Source of the DNA: Vibrio thalassae
GTDB taxonomy: Bacteria > Pseudomonadota > Gammaproteobacteria > Enterobacterales > Vibrionaceae
DNA: 34,925 nt
Reading direction: 5' to 3'
Assembly: GCF_900089835.1 (NCBI RefSeq)
Contig: NZ_OANU01000113.1
Span: 1 to 34,925 of the forward strand
In this document: positions 24,702-32,703 of the stretch, one piece after another
Layout: every line of letters starts with the position of its first letter
Position numbering within the stretch: position 1 is the stretch's first letter
Notes under the pieces: model-generated
What the model was told of the DNA's origin: nothing
The model's input: the letters and a program-made list of their open reading frames with translations, nothing else
Database searches by the model: none
Translations under genes and position numbers: made by a program

Positions 24702-26183
24702 TCAGAGGTAACGACGCTTAAGGTGCTCTTCAAAGTATTGAGAGTTTAACGTTTGACCAGTAGCGGAACTGACTAGTTCATCGGTTGTAAACAAGCAGCC
24801 TTTACTCCAGATATTTTCACTCAGCCAAGTGAAAATAGGGGTAAGGTCACCGGTTCTAATCGCCTCATTAACGTCAATAGTCTCCTCTATTGCAGCCATA
24901 AATTGCGCAGCATACATAGCACCCAATGTATAACTAGGGAAGTAGCCAAAGCTGCCATCTGTCCAGTGAATATCTTGCATACAACCGTCTTTGAAGTTGC
25001 CCTCTGTGGAAAGATTCAGTAATTGCTTCATCTTAAGGTCCCAGAGTTCAGGAATGTCTCTGTAGCCGATAATACCGTTCATTAAATCTCGTTCTATTTC
25101 ATAACGCAAAATGACATGGGCTGGGTAGGTAAGTTCGTCCGCATCGACACGAATATAACCGGGTTGCACTCGAGTGTAGATTTTTTGTAGATTGCTTAGT
25201 TCGAATACTTGGTTGTTATTAGTCACGAAATGTTTTTGAGCCAATGGCGCTAAGTTTCTGATGAACGGTTCGCTTCTGCCTAATTGCATTTCAAAGAACA
25301 AAGATTGAGATTCATGAATGCCCATTGAACGGGCTTGACCAACAGGTAAGCCGGCCCATTTTTTGGGTAATCCTTGTTCGTAGCGAGCATGACCAGTCTC
25401 GTGAACGATGCCCATTAATGACTGAACAAAGTCGGACTCATCGTAGCGCGTCGTGATCCTAACGTCTTGAGGAACGCCCCCACAGAAAGGATGAGAGCTG
25501 ATATCTAAACGGCCATGATCAAAATCGAATTGCAGTAATTTCATCACTTCCAAGCCAAGCGCATTCTGTTGCTCAGTGGAGTAGGATTCGTTTGTCTCAT
25601 ACACCGACTCAGATTTTTGTTTATCAATGACCTGCTGGGTTAACTGTGGTAACCAAGAGACTAGGTCACCAAAGATGGCATCGAGTTGTTTGGTGTTTAC
25701 GCCTGGTTCATAAATGTCCAGCATCGCATCGTAAGGGGATAAGCCAGCTTGTTCCCCCCTAATTTGTGCTTCTTCTTGAGAGAGTCTGACGACTTGCTCA
25801 AAGTTTTTACAGAAACCATCCCAATCATTATTACCGCGTTGAGTGCGCCACGCATGTTCACATTTTGAGCCCGCTAACGATTTTGCCTTCACCAAATCTT
25901 CGGGAACCACAGTGGAGAGTTGCCATTGACGTTTCATTTCAGTCAAGCTGGCACGTTGTCCAGCGTCAAGATCATCAGATTGAGCTTGCTCAAACCAATC
26001 GGCTAGCTGTGGCGCTGTCGACAGTTGGTGGATATGAAGCGACAACTGAGCCATAGCCTCTGAACGAGCATGGTTGCCCCCGGATGGCATCATAGCCGCC
26101 GCATCCCAACCACAAATCGCGGATAAATGGCTGAAATTAGAAATAGTTTTATAGTGTTCAACCAGTTTGTTGTAGTTTTCCAT
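24702..26183 (-). CDS. M32-family metallocarboxypeptidase (carboxypeptidase Taq type)
   Basis: A 493-aa cytoplasmic zinc peptidase that removes C-terminal amino acids. HETGH at residues 261-265 (GIVHETGHARYEQGLP) is the HExxH zinc site. The downstream IHESQSLFFEMQLGRS provides the third ligand Glu region, and the block RVDADELTYPAHVILRYEIE is typical of M32. The length matches the ~500-aa family. There is no signal peptide. It has its own terminator and is divergent from the LysE-type gene, so it is probably monocistronic. Confidence 0.95.
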   Translation of the reverse strand: MENYNKLVEHYKTISNFSHLSAICGWDAAAMMPSGGNHARSEAMAQLSLHIHQLSTAPQLADWFEQAQSDDLDAGQRASLTEMKRQWQLSTVVPEDLVKAKSLAGSKCEHAWRTQRGNNDWDGFCKNFEQVVRLSQEEAQIRGEQAGLSPYDAMLDIYEPGVNTKQLDAIFGDLVSWLPQLTQQVIDKQKSESVYETNESYSTEQQNALGLEVMKLLQFDFDHGRLDISSHPFCGGVPQDVRITTRYDESDFVQSLMGIVHETGHARYEQGLPKKWAGLPVGQARSMGIHESQSLFFEMQLGRSEPFIRNLAPLAQKHFVTNNNQVFELSNLQKIYTRVQPGYIRVDADELTYPAHVILRYEIERDLMNGIIGYRDIPELWDLKMKQLLNLSTEGNFKDGCMQDIHWTDGSFGYFPSYTLGAMYAAQFMAAIEETIDVNEAIRTGDLTPIFTWLSENIWSKGCLFTTDELVSSATGQTLNSQYFEEHLKRRYL

Positions 26184-26349
26184 GTCTTGTGACCTTTTGC
26201 GTGAACGATTCTCTAACTTAACACTAACAACGAGTGACGAAAAGTCATGCCACCAATACTAATCGGATTTGCAAAATAAGCGTGGCTTTTTTATTGCAGT
26301 TACCTCAAAATCCAAATTCTGTTTGATTAGAACAATAACATTGGACGTT

Positions 26350-26991
26350 ATGCACATTCTTAACTTTGAAGCTTTCCTGATTGCTATCACTATTCTGACG
26401 TTGACACCAGGTTTGGATACCGCACTGGTGATTCGTAACACCTCTAGAGGTGGTTTTCATGACGGCGCGATTACCAGCCTTGGAATCTGTCTAGGACTGT
26501 TTGTTCATGCGACATTTTCAGCGTTGGGTATTTCGGTCATCCTAACGCAATCGGCGGAGTTGTTTTCGTTGGTTAAAACGTTAGGAGCTGGCTATTTAAT
26601 CTGGCTGGGTATTTCCAGTTTACGCTCGTTAACGACGACGCAATCTATCGAACTGGAGAAAGGGAAGGTAAGTCGCGTCGTTATTTCACGCTCGTTAAGA
26701 GAAGGCTTTCTCTCTAATGTTCTGAACCCTAAAACGGCGGTATTTTATTTAGCATTCTTACCGCAGTTCATTAATCCAGAGTATTCACCATTTATGCAGT
26801 CATTGCTGATGGCCGCTATCCACTTTGTCATCGCTATGATTTGGCAGTGCGGTTTGTCTGGAATGTTGAATTCAGCCAAGTCATTACTCAAAAATGCGAG
26901 TTTTGTAAGATGGATGGAGGGTACGACGGGCGCTGTGCTCATTATCCTTGGGGTTAAGCTGTTGGTTGAAGAGCCTCCGACTGCTTCTTAG
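26350..26991 (+). CDS. LysE/RhtB-family amino-acid exporter
   Basis: A 213-aa inner-membrane exporter with about six hydrophobic helices. The N-terminal FLIAITILTLTPGLDTALVIRN contains the LTPGxD motif of LysE/RhtB proteins, followed by a Gly-rich GAITSLGICLGLFVHATFSALG and NPKTAVFYLAFLPQF. Members export amino acids or derivatives; the substrate is unknown. The frame is open to 26269, but the family N-terminus begins at 26350, with GGA four nt before the ATG. Its last 38 bases overlap the convergent lipoprotein gene. Confidence 0.92.
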   Translation: MHILNFEAFLIAITILTLTPGLDTALVIRNTSRGGFHDGAITSLGICLGLFVHATFSALGISVILTQSAELFSLVKTLGAGYLIWLGISSLRSLTTTQSIELEKGKVSRVVISRSLREGFLSNVLNPKTAVFYLAFLPQFINPEYSPFMQSLLMAAIHFVIAMIWQCGLSGMLNSAKSLLKNASFVRWMEGTTGAVLIILGVKLLVEEPPTAS

Positions 26992-27223
26992 CTTTGTCTA
27001 ATGAACGTTGCGCGTTGTAAAATTGGTTGAGAGTGACCGTTGGTGACTTGAGTAAAAATTTGTCGAAGCATTGATAGTATTGTTGAGAATCGTTGATCTG
27101 TTTACAGTAGTTACGCGCTTCTACATTATGGTTGTAAAGCTGTGTTTCGCTGGCAAACTCGTTATAAGACGCACAACCACTGAGAATAATCAATGTCGCT
27201 ACTATAGAAATAACTTTAACCAT
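26954..27223 (-). CDS. Small putative lipoprotein, unknown function
   Basis: An 89-aa protein whose N-terminus MVKVISIVATLIILSGCASY is a type II signal peptide with lipobox LSGC, so Cys17 should be lipidated. The mature ~73 residues contain two further Cys (NYCKQIND, YYQCFDKF) and a Lys/Gln-rich helical tail. I do not recognise the family. The frame is open further upstream to 27268, but the lipoprotein signal fixes the start at 27223. The ribosome binding site is weak. Its 3' end overlaps the convergent LysE-type gene by 38 bp. Confidence 0.7.
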   Translation of the reverse strand: MVKVISIVATLIILSGCASYNEFASETQLYNHNVEARNYCKQINDSQQYYQCFDKFLLKSPTVTLNQFYNAQRSLDKAKKQSEALQPTA

Positions 27224-27359
27224 ATTTGTTCTGTTTCTATTTTTGTTGTAAAGCATATTACGGCTCAATTAGTATTGTTAGTTACCTTTTTACGCCGTTA
27301 GTTCCTCTTAGTTATCAAATTTTTCCCAAAGATTTACCTGAATCGTCTCTCAGAATAAT

Positions 27360-27390
27360 AAAACACCGAGCCATTTGACTCGGTGTTTTG
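27360..27390. terminator. Bidirectional-looking terminator below the DUF2960-like gene
   Basis: AAAACACCGAG (27360-27370) pairs with CTCGGTGTTTT (27379-27389) over 11 bp around an 8-nt loop. Both strands continue in T-rich sequence, the minus strand with TTTTATTATT. It lies 17 bp past the DUF2960-like stop, ends the tup/mob/moe transcript, and isolates it from the lipoprotein gene. Confidence 0.85.
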
Positions 27391-27406
27391 TTGCTGAGGG
27401 TAGTAT

Positions 27407-27673
27407 CTACATCGGTTTTTTGCCAACTCCGAAATTCTCTTTTGGCATGAGTGTAATTTTACCAAAGCCAAGCTTCTTAAAGTGATTATCGCGATAATTG
27501 CGAACCGCTTTAGTGTCTGAAACTGCTTCGATTTGCTGTTCCATTTTAAGAAACTCAGAAAGGTCGATGCCCTCTGCTTCAGCGACAGCCTCATGAATAT
27601 TGCGATGCTGTTGGTAAGAAAACGTGAGTGTTTTCTCTTCATTTTTGTATTCGTAAATAATGGTACGAGCCAT
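27407..27673 (-). CDS. DUF2960-like small protein
   Basis: An 88-aa soluble protein beginning MARTIIYEYKNEEKTLTF and ending in a basic GFGKITLMPKENFGVGKK. I assign it to DUF2960, a small gammaproteobacterial family of unknown function, from memory of its N-terminus. It is mostly helical, with acidic and basic clusters and no signal peptide. AGCAGG precedes the ATG. It begins only 27 bp after the mobB/moeA stop and before the terminator, so it is probably the last gene of the tungstate/molybdopterin transcript. Whether it has a role there is unknown. Confidence 0.75.
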   Translation of the reverse strand: MARTIIYEYKNEEKTLTFSYQQHRNIHEAVAEAEGIDLSEFLKMEQQIEAVSDTKAVRNYRDNHFKKLGFGKITLMPKENFGVGKKPM

Positions 27674-27700
27674 GATTTTTTACCTGCTGATAATTTAGTG

Positions 27701-29479
27701 CTAAATTCTGCCTTGAAGTGGGATGATTGTCACGCTTTCGCCTTCTTTAACCGTATCGATATGTGGTGCAATCTCAATTAAGCAGTTTGCTTCACTCATT
27801 GAGCGCAGGATTCCAGAACCTTGTTTCCCAGTAGTGCGAACCGTTAACTGCCCTGATTCTTCACTGAATTCATAAAACCCTCGGCTAAACTCTGTTCTCC
27901 CTTGACGAGAGCGGAGTGGTTCAGATGCAATAGCAACGGCTTTGTGTGGCACAAACTGCTCGACACCTTGCATCTTCTTGATGGCAGGCTCAACAAAATT
28001 AATAAACGAAACCATCACTGCAACAGGGTTGCCTGGGAGTCCAAAAAATGGCGTGCCATTAATATCACCAAATGCGAGAGGGCGACCTGGTCGCATATTA
28101 ATACGCCAAAAATCTACGTTACCGTGTTTCTCAAGAACGTTCTTGATAAAGTCAGCATCACCGACAGAAACACCACCAGAGGTGATCACTAAATCTGCAT
28201 CGCTGCTGGCTTTGGTAATGGCATTCTCCATAATGGATTCGTCATCTTCAAGGATACCAAGGTCCACAATCTCACAGCCTAACTTTTCCAGCATCGCCAT
28301 AATGGTGAAGCGATTCGAATCGTAGATAGAGTGAGGTTGCAACGGTGTGCCCGGAGCTTGGACTTCATCGCCTGTCGAAAAAATGGCGACTTTTAAGCGG
28401 CGATTGACTGTGATGCTATCTAACCCTAAAGAGGCGATCATGCCCATTTCAGGAGCTTGCAACAAGGTGCCTGCATCAAACACGGGTTGGTTAATGGCAA
28501 GATCTTCTCCAGCTTGACGAACATTCTGCCCAGTCTTAATACTGGCGTCGCCAAAGCTTACTAACTTGCCATCAACATTCGCTTGTTCGCGCATGACAAC
28601 CGTATCAGCGCCAGCTGGCATTGGAGCGCCGGTCATGATTTGTACGGACTCGCCAGAGCGAAGTTCTTGGTCATAACCAGAACCTGCCATTACACTTGCA
28701 ACGACTTTAAATTGTTCTCGCCCTGCATCAGCGCCAATGATGGCATAACCATCCATTGCTGAGTTGGTAAACGCTGGCACATTGATAGGGGATGAAATGC
28801 TTTTGGCTAGGGTGCGGCCATACGAATGAATGAGTGGAATGGTTTCATGCGTCGCTAACGCGTTGACAGCATTAAGAATCTGCTTTTGCCCTTGTTTTAC
28901 CGATAGGAACGCAGGCGATAGTGTATCGCAGCATGCCGCTTCCTTATTAGACTGAGAAGCTTCTGGGTTAACATAGTTTAAGATGAACGTGGTGATGGCA
29001 TCTAAATCATTGATGCTCATTGTGGGTAGTCGCACGTCCAATTCGCTATCACTGGCGATAGCGATTATATTGTCATCACTCGGGTGTAACCAAGGTTTGC
29101 CTACTTCTTTACGGTTTAACTCAATTTTGGGGAAGGCGATGTTTTTGCATCCCTCAACAAGAATCAAATCTAATGCTTGATGGTCAAAGCGTGTTAACAA
29201 GTATTCAAAGCTTGCTTCGGCGTCAGGGGTTTCAGTCATCAAGGCATGTCGGTATCGAGAGGAGATCAACATTTGACTAGCGCCAGCCTTACGAAGACGG
29301 TAACTGTCTTTGCCTGGTTTATCGACATCGAAATTATGGTGTGCATGCTTTAATACACCGATTCTCAGACCAGTGGCGGTGAGCTTTGGTAGTAAGGCTT
29401 CCAATAAGGTTGTTTTACCCGTGCCGCTATAAGCCGCGAAACCCAAAAGTGGGACATTGTTGATGGATTTGATGGTCAT
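27701..29479 (-). CDS. moeA: MobB-MoeA fusion: molybdopterin cofactor adaptor and molybdenum insertase
   Basis: A 592-aa two-domain protein. Residues 1-~170 are MobB: the P-loop AYSGTGKTT (16-24), then LKHAHHNFDVDKPGKDSYRLRKAG and the GTPase-like LILVEGCK. Residues ~190-592 are MoeA: SSPINVPAFTNSAMDGYAI, GAPMPAGADTVVMREQ, STGDEVQ, TSGGVSVGDADF and GLPGNPVAVMVSF are all present. MoeA ligates molybdate (or tungstate) to adenylylated molybdopterin. MobB assists MobA in adding GMP. Separate genes are usual in E. coli; the fusion places both steps in one protein. The ATG overlaps the mobA stop by 4 bp (ATGA), and tungstate transport genes lie upstream in the same operon. Confidence 0.95.
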   Translation of the reverse strand: MTIKSINNVPLLGFAAYSGTGKTTLLEALLPKLTATGLRIGVLKHAHHNFDVDKPGKDSYRLRKAGASQMLISSRYRHALMTETPDAEASFEYLLTRFDHQALDLILVEGCKNIAFPKIELNRKEVGKPWLHPSDDNIIAIASDSELDVRLPTMSINDLDAITTFILNYVNPEASQSNKEAACCDTLSPAFLSVKQGQKQILNAVNALATHETIPLIHSYGRTLAKSISSPINVPAFTNSAMDGYAIIGADAGREQFKVVASVMAGSGYDQELRSGESVQIMTGAPMPAGADTVVMREQANVDGKLVSFGDASIKTGQNVRQAGEDLAINQPVFDAGTLLQAPEMGMIASLGLDSITVNRRLKVAIFSTGDEVQAPGTPLQPHSIYDSNRFTIMAMLEKLGCEIVDLGILEDDESIMENAITKASSDADLVITSGGVSVGDADFIKNVLEKHGNVDFWRINMRPGRPLAFGDINGTPFFGLPGNPVAVMVSFINFVEPAIKKMQGVEQFVPHKAVAIASEPLRSRQGRTEFSRGFYEFSEESGQLTVRTTGKQGSGILRSMSEANCLIEIAPHIDTVKEGESVTIIPLQGRI

Positions 29480-30081
29480 AGAGGACTCTTCTGTGAATGC
29501 TCAATCGTTGCCGACAGCTTCGACAGTTCTTCTGGAGTGTTAAGATTAACAAAACAATCGGGATTATCTGAAAAATCCACGTACTTGGTATCACATTCTT
29601 TGTATAGAAGAATGATTTTTCTATCACCACGCTCCAAAAATGCTTCTAGTTTAGGCAGCACGCGCTTATGAAACATGGTAAAAACAGGCTGATGAAAATC
29701 ACCATCATGTGCGACTAGAATGTCGGTTGAGTCTTCGACAGCGTGACAAAAACGTTCCACAATATGTTCATCGATAAATGGGCTATCACATGGTACAAAA
29801 CCTACCCAGTCAGTGGATGCTGTCGCTAAGCCAGCGTGCATTCCAGCTAAAGGCCCAGGATAATCCTTGTATGTATCGCTAACAACCGAAGCATATTGAC
29901 TATATTGGTCTAAATTGCGGTTGGCATTAATGGTGATAGATGAGGTTTGAGTTTTGAGTCGTTGCAAAACATACTCGATTAAGGGCTTACCATTAAATTC
30001 AATTAGGCCCTTGTCATTTCCGCCCATACGAGACGCTTGGCCTCCGGCGAGGATAACCCAACTAGTCTGAGTTGGATGCAG
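29476..30081 (-). CDS. mobA: Molybdenum cofactor guanylyltransferase MobA
   Basis: A 201-aa cytoplasmic nucleotidyltransferase that attaches GMP from GTP to the metal-loaded molybdopterin. The nucleotide-binding signature ILAGGQASRMGGNDKG spans residues 11-26. GPLAGMHAGL and FVPCDSPFI (with the metal-binding Asp) follow, and FVNLNTPEEL is near the end, as in MobA. The frame is open to a TTG at 30117, but ATG 30081 has AAGAGAG upstream and gives the normal family N-terminus. It overlaps the ABC ATPase gene by 20 bp and the mobB/moeA gene by 4 bp, so translation is tightly linked. Confidence 0.93.
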   Translation of the reverse strand: MHPTQTSWVILAGGQASRMGGNDKGLIEFNGKPLIEYVLQRLKTQTSSITINANRNLDQYSQYASVVSDTYKDYPGPLAGMHAGLATASTDWVGFVPCDSPFIDEHIVERFCHAVEDSTDILVAHDGDFHQPVFTMFHKRVLPKLEAFLERGDRKIILLYKECDTKYVDFSDNPDCFVNLNTPEELSKLSATIEHSQKSPL

Positions 30082-30784
30082 CATAGTCACTCTCTTGATC
30101 GGTCTGTTTTTTATCAATAATTTGTAGCAGTGGGGATTCTATCAAGGTGCAGTCTTTTATCCACCATTGTTTTCGACACAACTTAGTCAAAGCATTCGTT
30201 TGGTGACTGGTAATCACAATACTCGAGCCATGCGTTAGTAGATCTTGAGCCATATAGACGAGTCGCTCAATGGATTCATGGTCCAAAGAGGCACTGGGTT
30301 CGTCCATCAATAAAATAGAGGGCTTAAGCACCCAAGCTCGCGCCATCGCCACACGCTGCTTCTCACCACCCGATAGTACGGAAACATGTTCATCAGCGAG
30401 TGTTTCTAGCCCAACTGAGCGTAATGCGGAAATGACCTCGGCACGTTTATCTTGAGCATCTAGCCGTTTGTGTTTGATGCCATAGACCACATTTTGATAC
30501 ACAGTACCATCAAAGAGATAAGGAGATTGGTGAAGATAAATTACGTCTTTACGACCGGCGCCCCCAAATAGGCATGACATAAAACGTGGGGAGCTAGGGT
30601 CAATCTCACCTGACGTTGGTTTTAATAAACCAGCCAGAATCTTTAGTAGCGTGGTTTTACCCACACCGTTATCACCTTTTAAATAAATCGCGGCATTGGG
30701 TCCAATAGTGAGGTCCGGGACATGGAACAAGACACGATCTTTGAACCGCATAGAAACCTGCTTTGCTTTAAGCTGTATTGTCAT
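30062..30784 (-). CDS. tupC: ABC transporter ATP-binding subunit, tungstate type (TupC)
   Basis: A 240-aa ABC ATPase. The Walker A GDNGVGKTT is at residues 37-45, the Q-loop is VIYLHQSPYLF, the signature is LSGGEKQRVAMARA (137-150), the Walker B is ILLMDEP and the switch His is in VITSHQ. It powers uptake through the TupB-type permease. Assignment to tungstate rather than general molybdate comes from the adjacent TupA/TupB pair, not from the ATPase itself. It lies 63 bp after tupB and overlaps mobA. No C-terminal molybdate-sensing (MOP) domain is present, unlike ModC. Confidence 0.9.
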   Translation of the reverse strand: MTIQLKAKQVSMRFKDRVLFHVPDLTIGPNAAIYLKGDNGVGKTTLLKILAGLLKPTSGEIDPSSPRFMSCLFGGAGRKDVIYLHQSPYLFDGTVYQNVVYGIKHKRLDAQDKRAEVISALRSVGLETLADEHVSVLSGGEKQRVAMARAWVLKPSILLMDEPSASLDHESIERLVYMAQDLLTHGSSIVITSHQTNALTKLCRKQWWIKDCTLIESPLLQIIDKKQTDQESDYAASNSD

Positions 30785-30847
30785 TATTGTCCCTCAAGCA
30801 GAGTCTTGAATTAATTGTAGTGTTTGAAACAAAAAACGTTGAGCAAG

Positions 30848-31546
30848 TTATGTTCTTAGCACACCTTTGCCGCGCATTGATGAAAGCATAAAATTAAGTA
30901 CCAGAGCCAAAACTAACAGTACGATGCCTAATGCCACCCCTTGCGCAAAAGCGCCTTTGTGACTTTCCATCGCGATGGCCGTTGGGATATTTCGGGTAAG
31001 ACCCATGATGTTGCCCCCAACCATCATAGAACAGCCAACCTCTGTTACGATACGAGAAAAGCCTGCAATGACGGCAGCCATTAACGGAAATCGAGATTCC
31101 CAAATTAACGTCATCAGCGTTCGAAAGCGAGATACGCCTAAAGTTACGGATGTTTCCATGGCTCTTCTGTCAGTACTTTGCAGCGCACCATGCATCATTG
31201 AGACGAGAACAGGAAAGCAAATAAGTATCTGCCCAACGATCATCGCGCGTTGGGTAAACAGCATTTCCCAATTACCTAATGGGCCGGAGCGTGACAGCAG
31301 CATATACAGCAATAGGCCAATGACAACGGTGGGTATGGCTTGCATCGTATTGACTAGCGACAGTAAAAACCATTTACCAGGAAAACTGCTATAAGCAAGG
31401 AGGTAAGAGACGAAGATAGCGGGTAGCACTACCAACGACACAGCGGAGATAGAAACGCTAAATGAGACGGCTACAATGCGCCACAAATCTTTATCTAAAC
31501 TAAATAGGAGGCTTAACGCCTCCAAAGTCGTTTCGGTGATGTTCAT
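30848..31546 (-). CDS. tupB: Tungstate ABC transporter permease (TupB)
   Basis: A 232-aa inner-membrane permease with about five or six hydrophobic helices. It has the TupB/ModB-like blocks MQAIPTVVIGLLLYMLLSRSGPLG and ETSVTLGVSRFRTLMTLIWESRF; the latter is the EAA loop that contacts the ATPase. GFSRIVTEVGCSMMVGGNI is also typical of tungstate permeases. Its ATG overlaps the tupA stop by one base (TAATG), indicating coupled translation. Confidence 0.93.
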   Translation of the reverse strand: MNITETTLEALSLLFSLDKDLWRIVAVSFSVSISAVSLVVLPAIFVSYLLAYSSFPGKWFLLSLVNTMQAIPTVVIGLLLYMLLSRSGPLGNWEMLFTQRAMIVGQILICFPVLVSMMHGALQSTDRRAMETSVTLGVSRFRTLMTLIWESRFPLMAAVIAGFSRIVTEVGCSMMVGGNIMGLTRNIPTAIAMESHKGAFAQGVALGIVLLVLALVLNFMLSSMRGKGVLRT

Positions 31547-32379
31547 TAACTGTTCGTTTTCTTCGCATCAGCGACAAATAGTTGTTCGCCCATTTTACGA
31601 TAGCTATTAATCATAGATTGTCCCTTCTCAGATACTAACCAATTGCTCAACGCACGAGCGCCATTGGTATTAAGAGTAGGGTAACGCTCTGGGTTTACAA
31701 TAATCACTTGATAAGGGTTGAAAAGCTGCTTATCTCCTTCGAACAAGATATCCAAATCAAGTTTTGCTTGATAGGCAAGCCAAGTACCACGGTCTGTCAT
31801 TGTGTAGCCTTGCATCTCGGACGCCATATTGAGTGTTGGTCCCATACCTTGTCCGACTGAGCGATAACCGCCAAAGTTAGGTTCGATTTTTGTTTGTCTC
31901 CAGATTAGAAGTTCTTTTTTGTGGGTACCAGAATCGTCGCCACGAGAGACGAAAATTGCGTTGGTTTTCGCGATGTGAGAGAACACTTCTTCAATGGTTT
32001 TCTGGTCATGCACGTCAGCACTGTCTTTCTCAGGTCCTACAATGACGAAGTCGTTATACATAACACTACGCGGTTCAATACCGTAACCAGCTTCGACGAA
32101 GTTTTGTTCTGCTTTTGGCGCGTGTGTCATCACAACATCAACATCACCATTTTCACCCATTTTCAAAGACTTACCAGTACCTGCTGCAATAATATCAACT
32201 TGATAGCCAGTATCAGCGGTAAATTCAGGCAAAATGTAATCGAGAAGACCCGAATGATAAGTACTGGTTGTTGTTGCTAGGCGGATGCGAGATTGATCGG
32301 CGTCCGTACCACCTGCATAAGCCGTTGCAGACAGTGCTGCTAGAGACACAGCTGAAACCATTAATCTTGAGAATGTCAT
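31546..32379 (-). CDS. tupA: Tungstate-binding periplasmic protein (TupA)
   Basis: A 277-aa exported binding protein. The signal peptide MTFSRLMVSAVSLAALSATAYA is followed by RIRLATTTSTYHSGLLDYIL; the TTTS motif is the TupA oxyanion-binding hallmark. VVMTHAPKAE, VSRGDDSGTHKKELLIW and GQGMGPTLNMASEMQGYTMTDRGTW match tungstate binders rather than ModA. I start at ATG 32379, with TGGAC upstream, because it begins the signal peptide; another ATG lies 12 bp earlier at 32391. The frame continues a further 50 codons upstream to an ATG at 32541 with an excellent AAGGA site, which is unusual (see leader). Tungstate, possibly also molybdate, is delivered to the cofactor genes in this operon. Confidence 0.93.
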   Translation of the reverse strand: MTFSRLMVSAVSLAALSATAYAGGTDADQSRIRLATTTSTYHSGLLDYILPEFTADTGYQVDIIAAGTGKSLKMGENGDVDVVMTHAPKAEQNFVEAGYGIEPRSVMYNDFVIVGPEKDSADVHDQKTIEEVFSHIAKTNAIFVSRGDDSGTHKKELLIWRQTKIEPNFGGYRSVGQGMGPTLNMASEMQGYTMTDRGTWLAYQAKLDLDILFEGDKQLFNPYQVIIVNPERYPTLNTNGARALSNWLVSEKGQSMINSYRKMGEQLFVADAKKTNS

Positions 32380-32560
32380 AATATTGTCCATTTTGGTTAT
32401 TTTTATCGATAATCTGCGTAATTGCATGATAATCAGGGGAAGAACACCACCACCGGCACCATTGATACCCTCGGCATCAATGCTCATGCATAAGATACCC
32501 GTTTCTATACGCGTAGTACCCATAAGCAAAGACAATGCCATAATTTCCTTAGAATAAAAG
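32380..32560 (-). other. Unusual tupA leader: in-frame upstream ORF or structured RNA
   Basis: An ATG at 32541 preceded by TAAGGAAATT opens a frame of 54 codons that runs straight into tupA. Its product (MALSLLMGTTRIETGILCMS...) does not resemble a signal peptide or known domain. At RNA level it contains a 7-bp hairpin (32460-32482, 9-nt loop GCCGAGGGU), a GGGTATC direct repeat and a GATTATC direct repeat. It may be a leader peptide or a metal- or cofactor-sensing leader of the Moco/Tuco type; I could not fit the Moco consensus by eye. Confidence 0.4.
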
Positions 32561-32568
32561 TGGCAAAG

Positions 32569-32635
32569 TGCGACATTTTGCTAATATTTCTTGCGAATAA
32601 ACTACGATTAGTTTGAGCTGGGACAAAATGTCGCA
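32569..32635. promoter_or_regulatory. Perfect 12-bp inverted repeat between tupA and the response regulator
   Basis: TGCGACATTTTG (32569-32580) and CAAAATGTCGCA (32624-32635) are exact reverse complements separated by 43 bp, i.e. about four helical turns centre to centre plus. They lie in the divergent region upstream of both transcripts, as expected of paired sites for a DNA-looping or NtrC-type regulator. The regulator is not identified; the adjacent sigma-54 activator is the obvious candidate. Confidence 0.6.
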
Positions 32636-32703
32636 ATTTAATCCATGATGTTTTATATCAGGTTGGTACACTCTGTCTCAAATAGGAACGATCACATATA
32701 TTT

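Noticed and set aside
27334..27642. 102-codon minus-strand frame overlapping the DUF2960-like gene
   Set aside because: It is an alternative frame that also runs through the terminator hairpin; the 27407-27673 frame has the better start, ribosome site and family resemblance.
30081..30117. TTG start extending MobA by 12 residues
   Set aside because: The extension is not part of the family N-terminus, lies inside the ABC ATPase gene, and lacks a better ribosome site than ATG 30081.
32619..32635. Possible sigma-54 promoter (GG-N10-GC) for the response regulator
   Set aside because: Only the GG/GC spacing fits; the flanking consensus is poor and the match overlaps one arm of the 12-bp inverted repeat, so it is probably coincidental.
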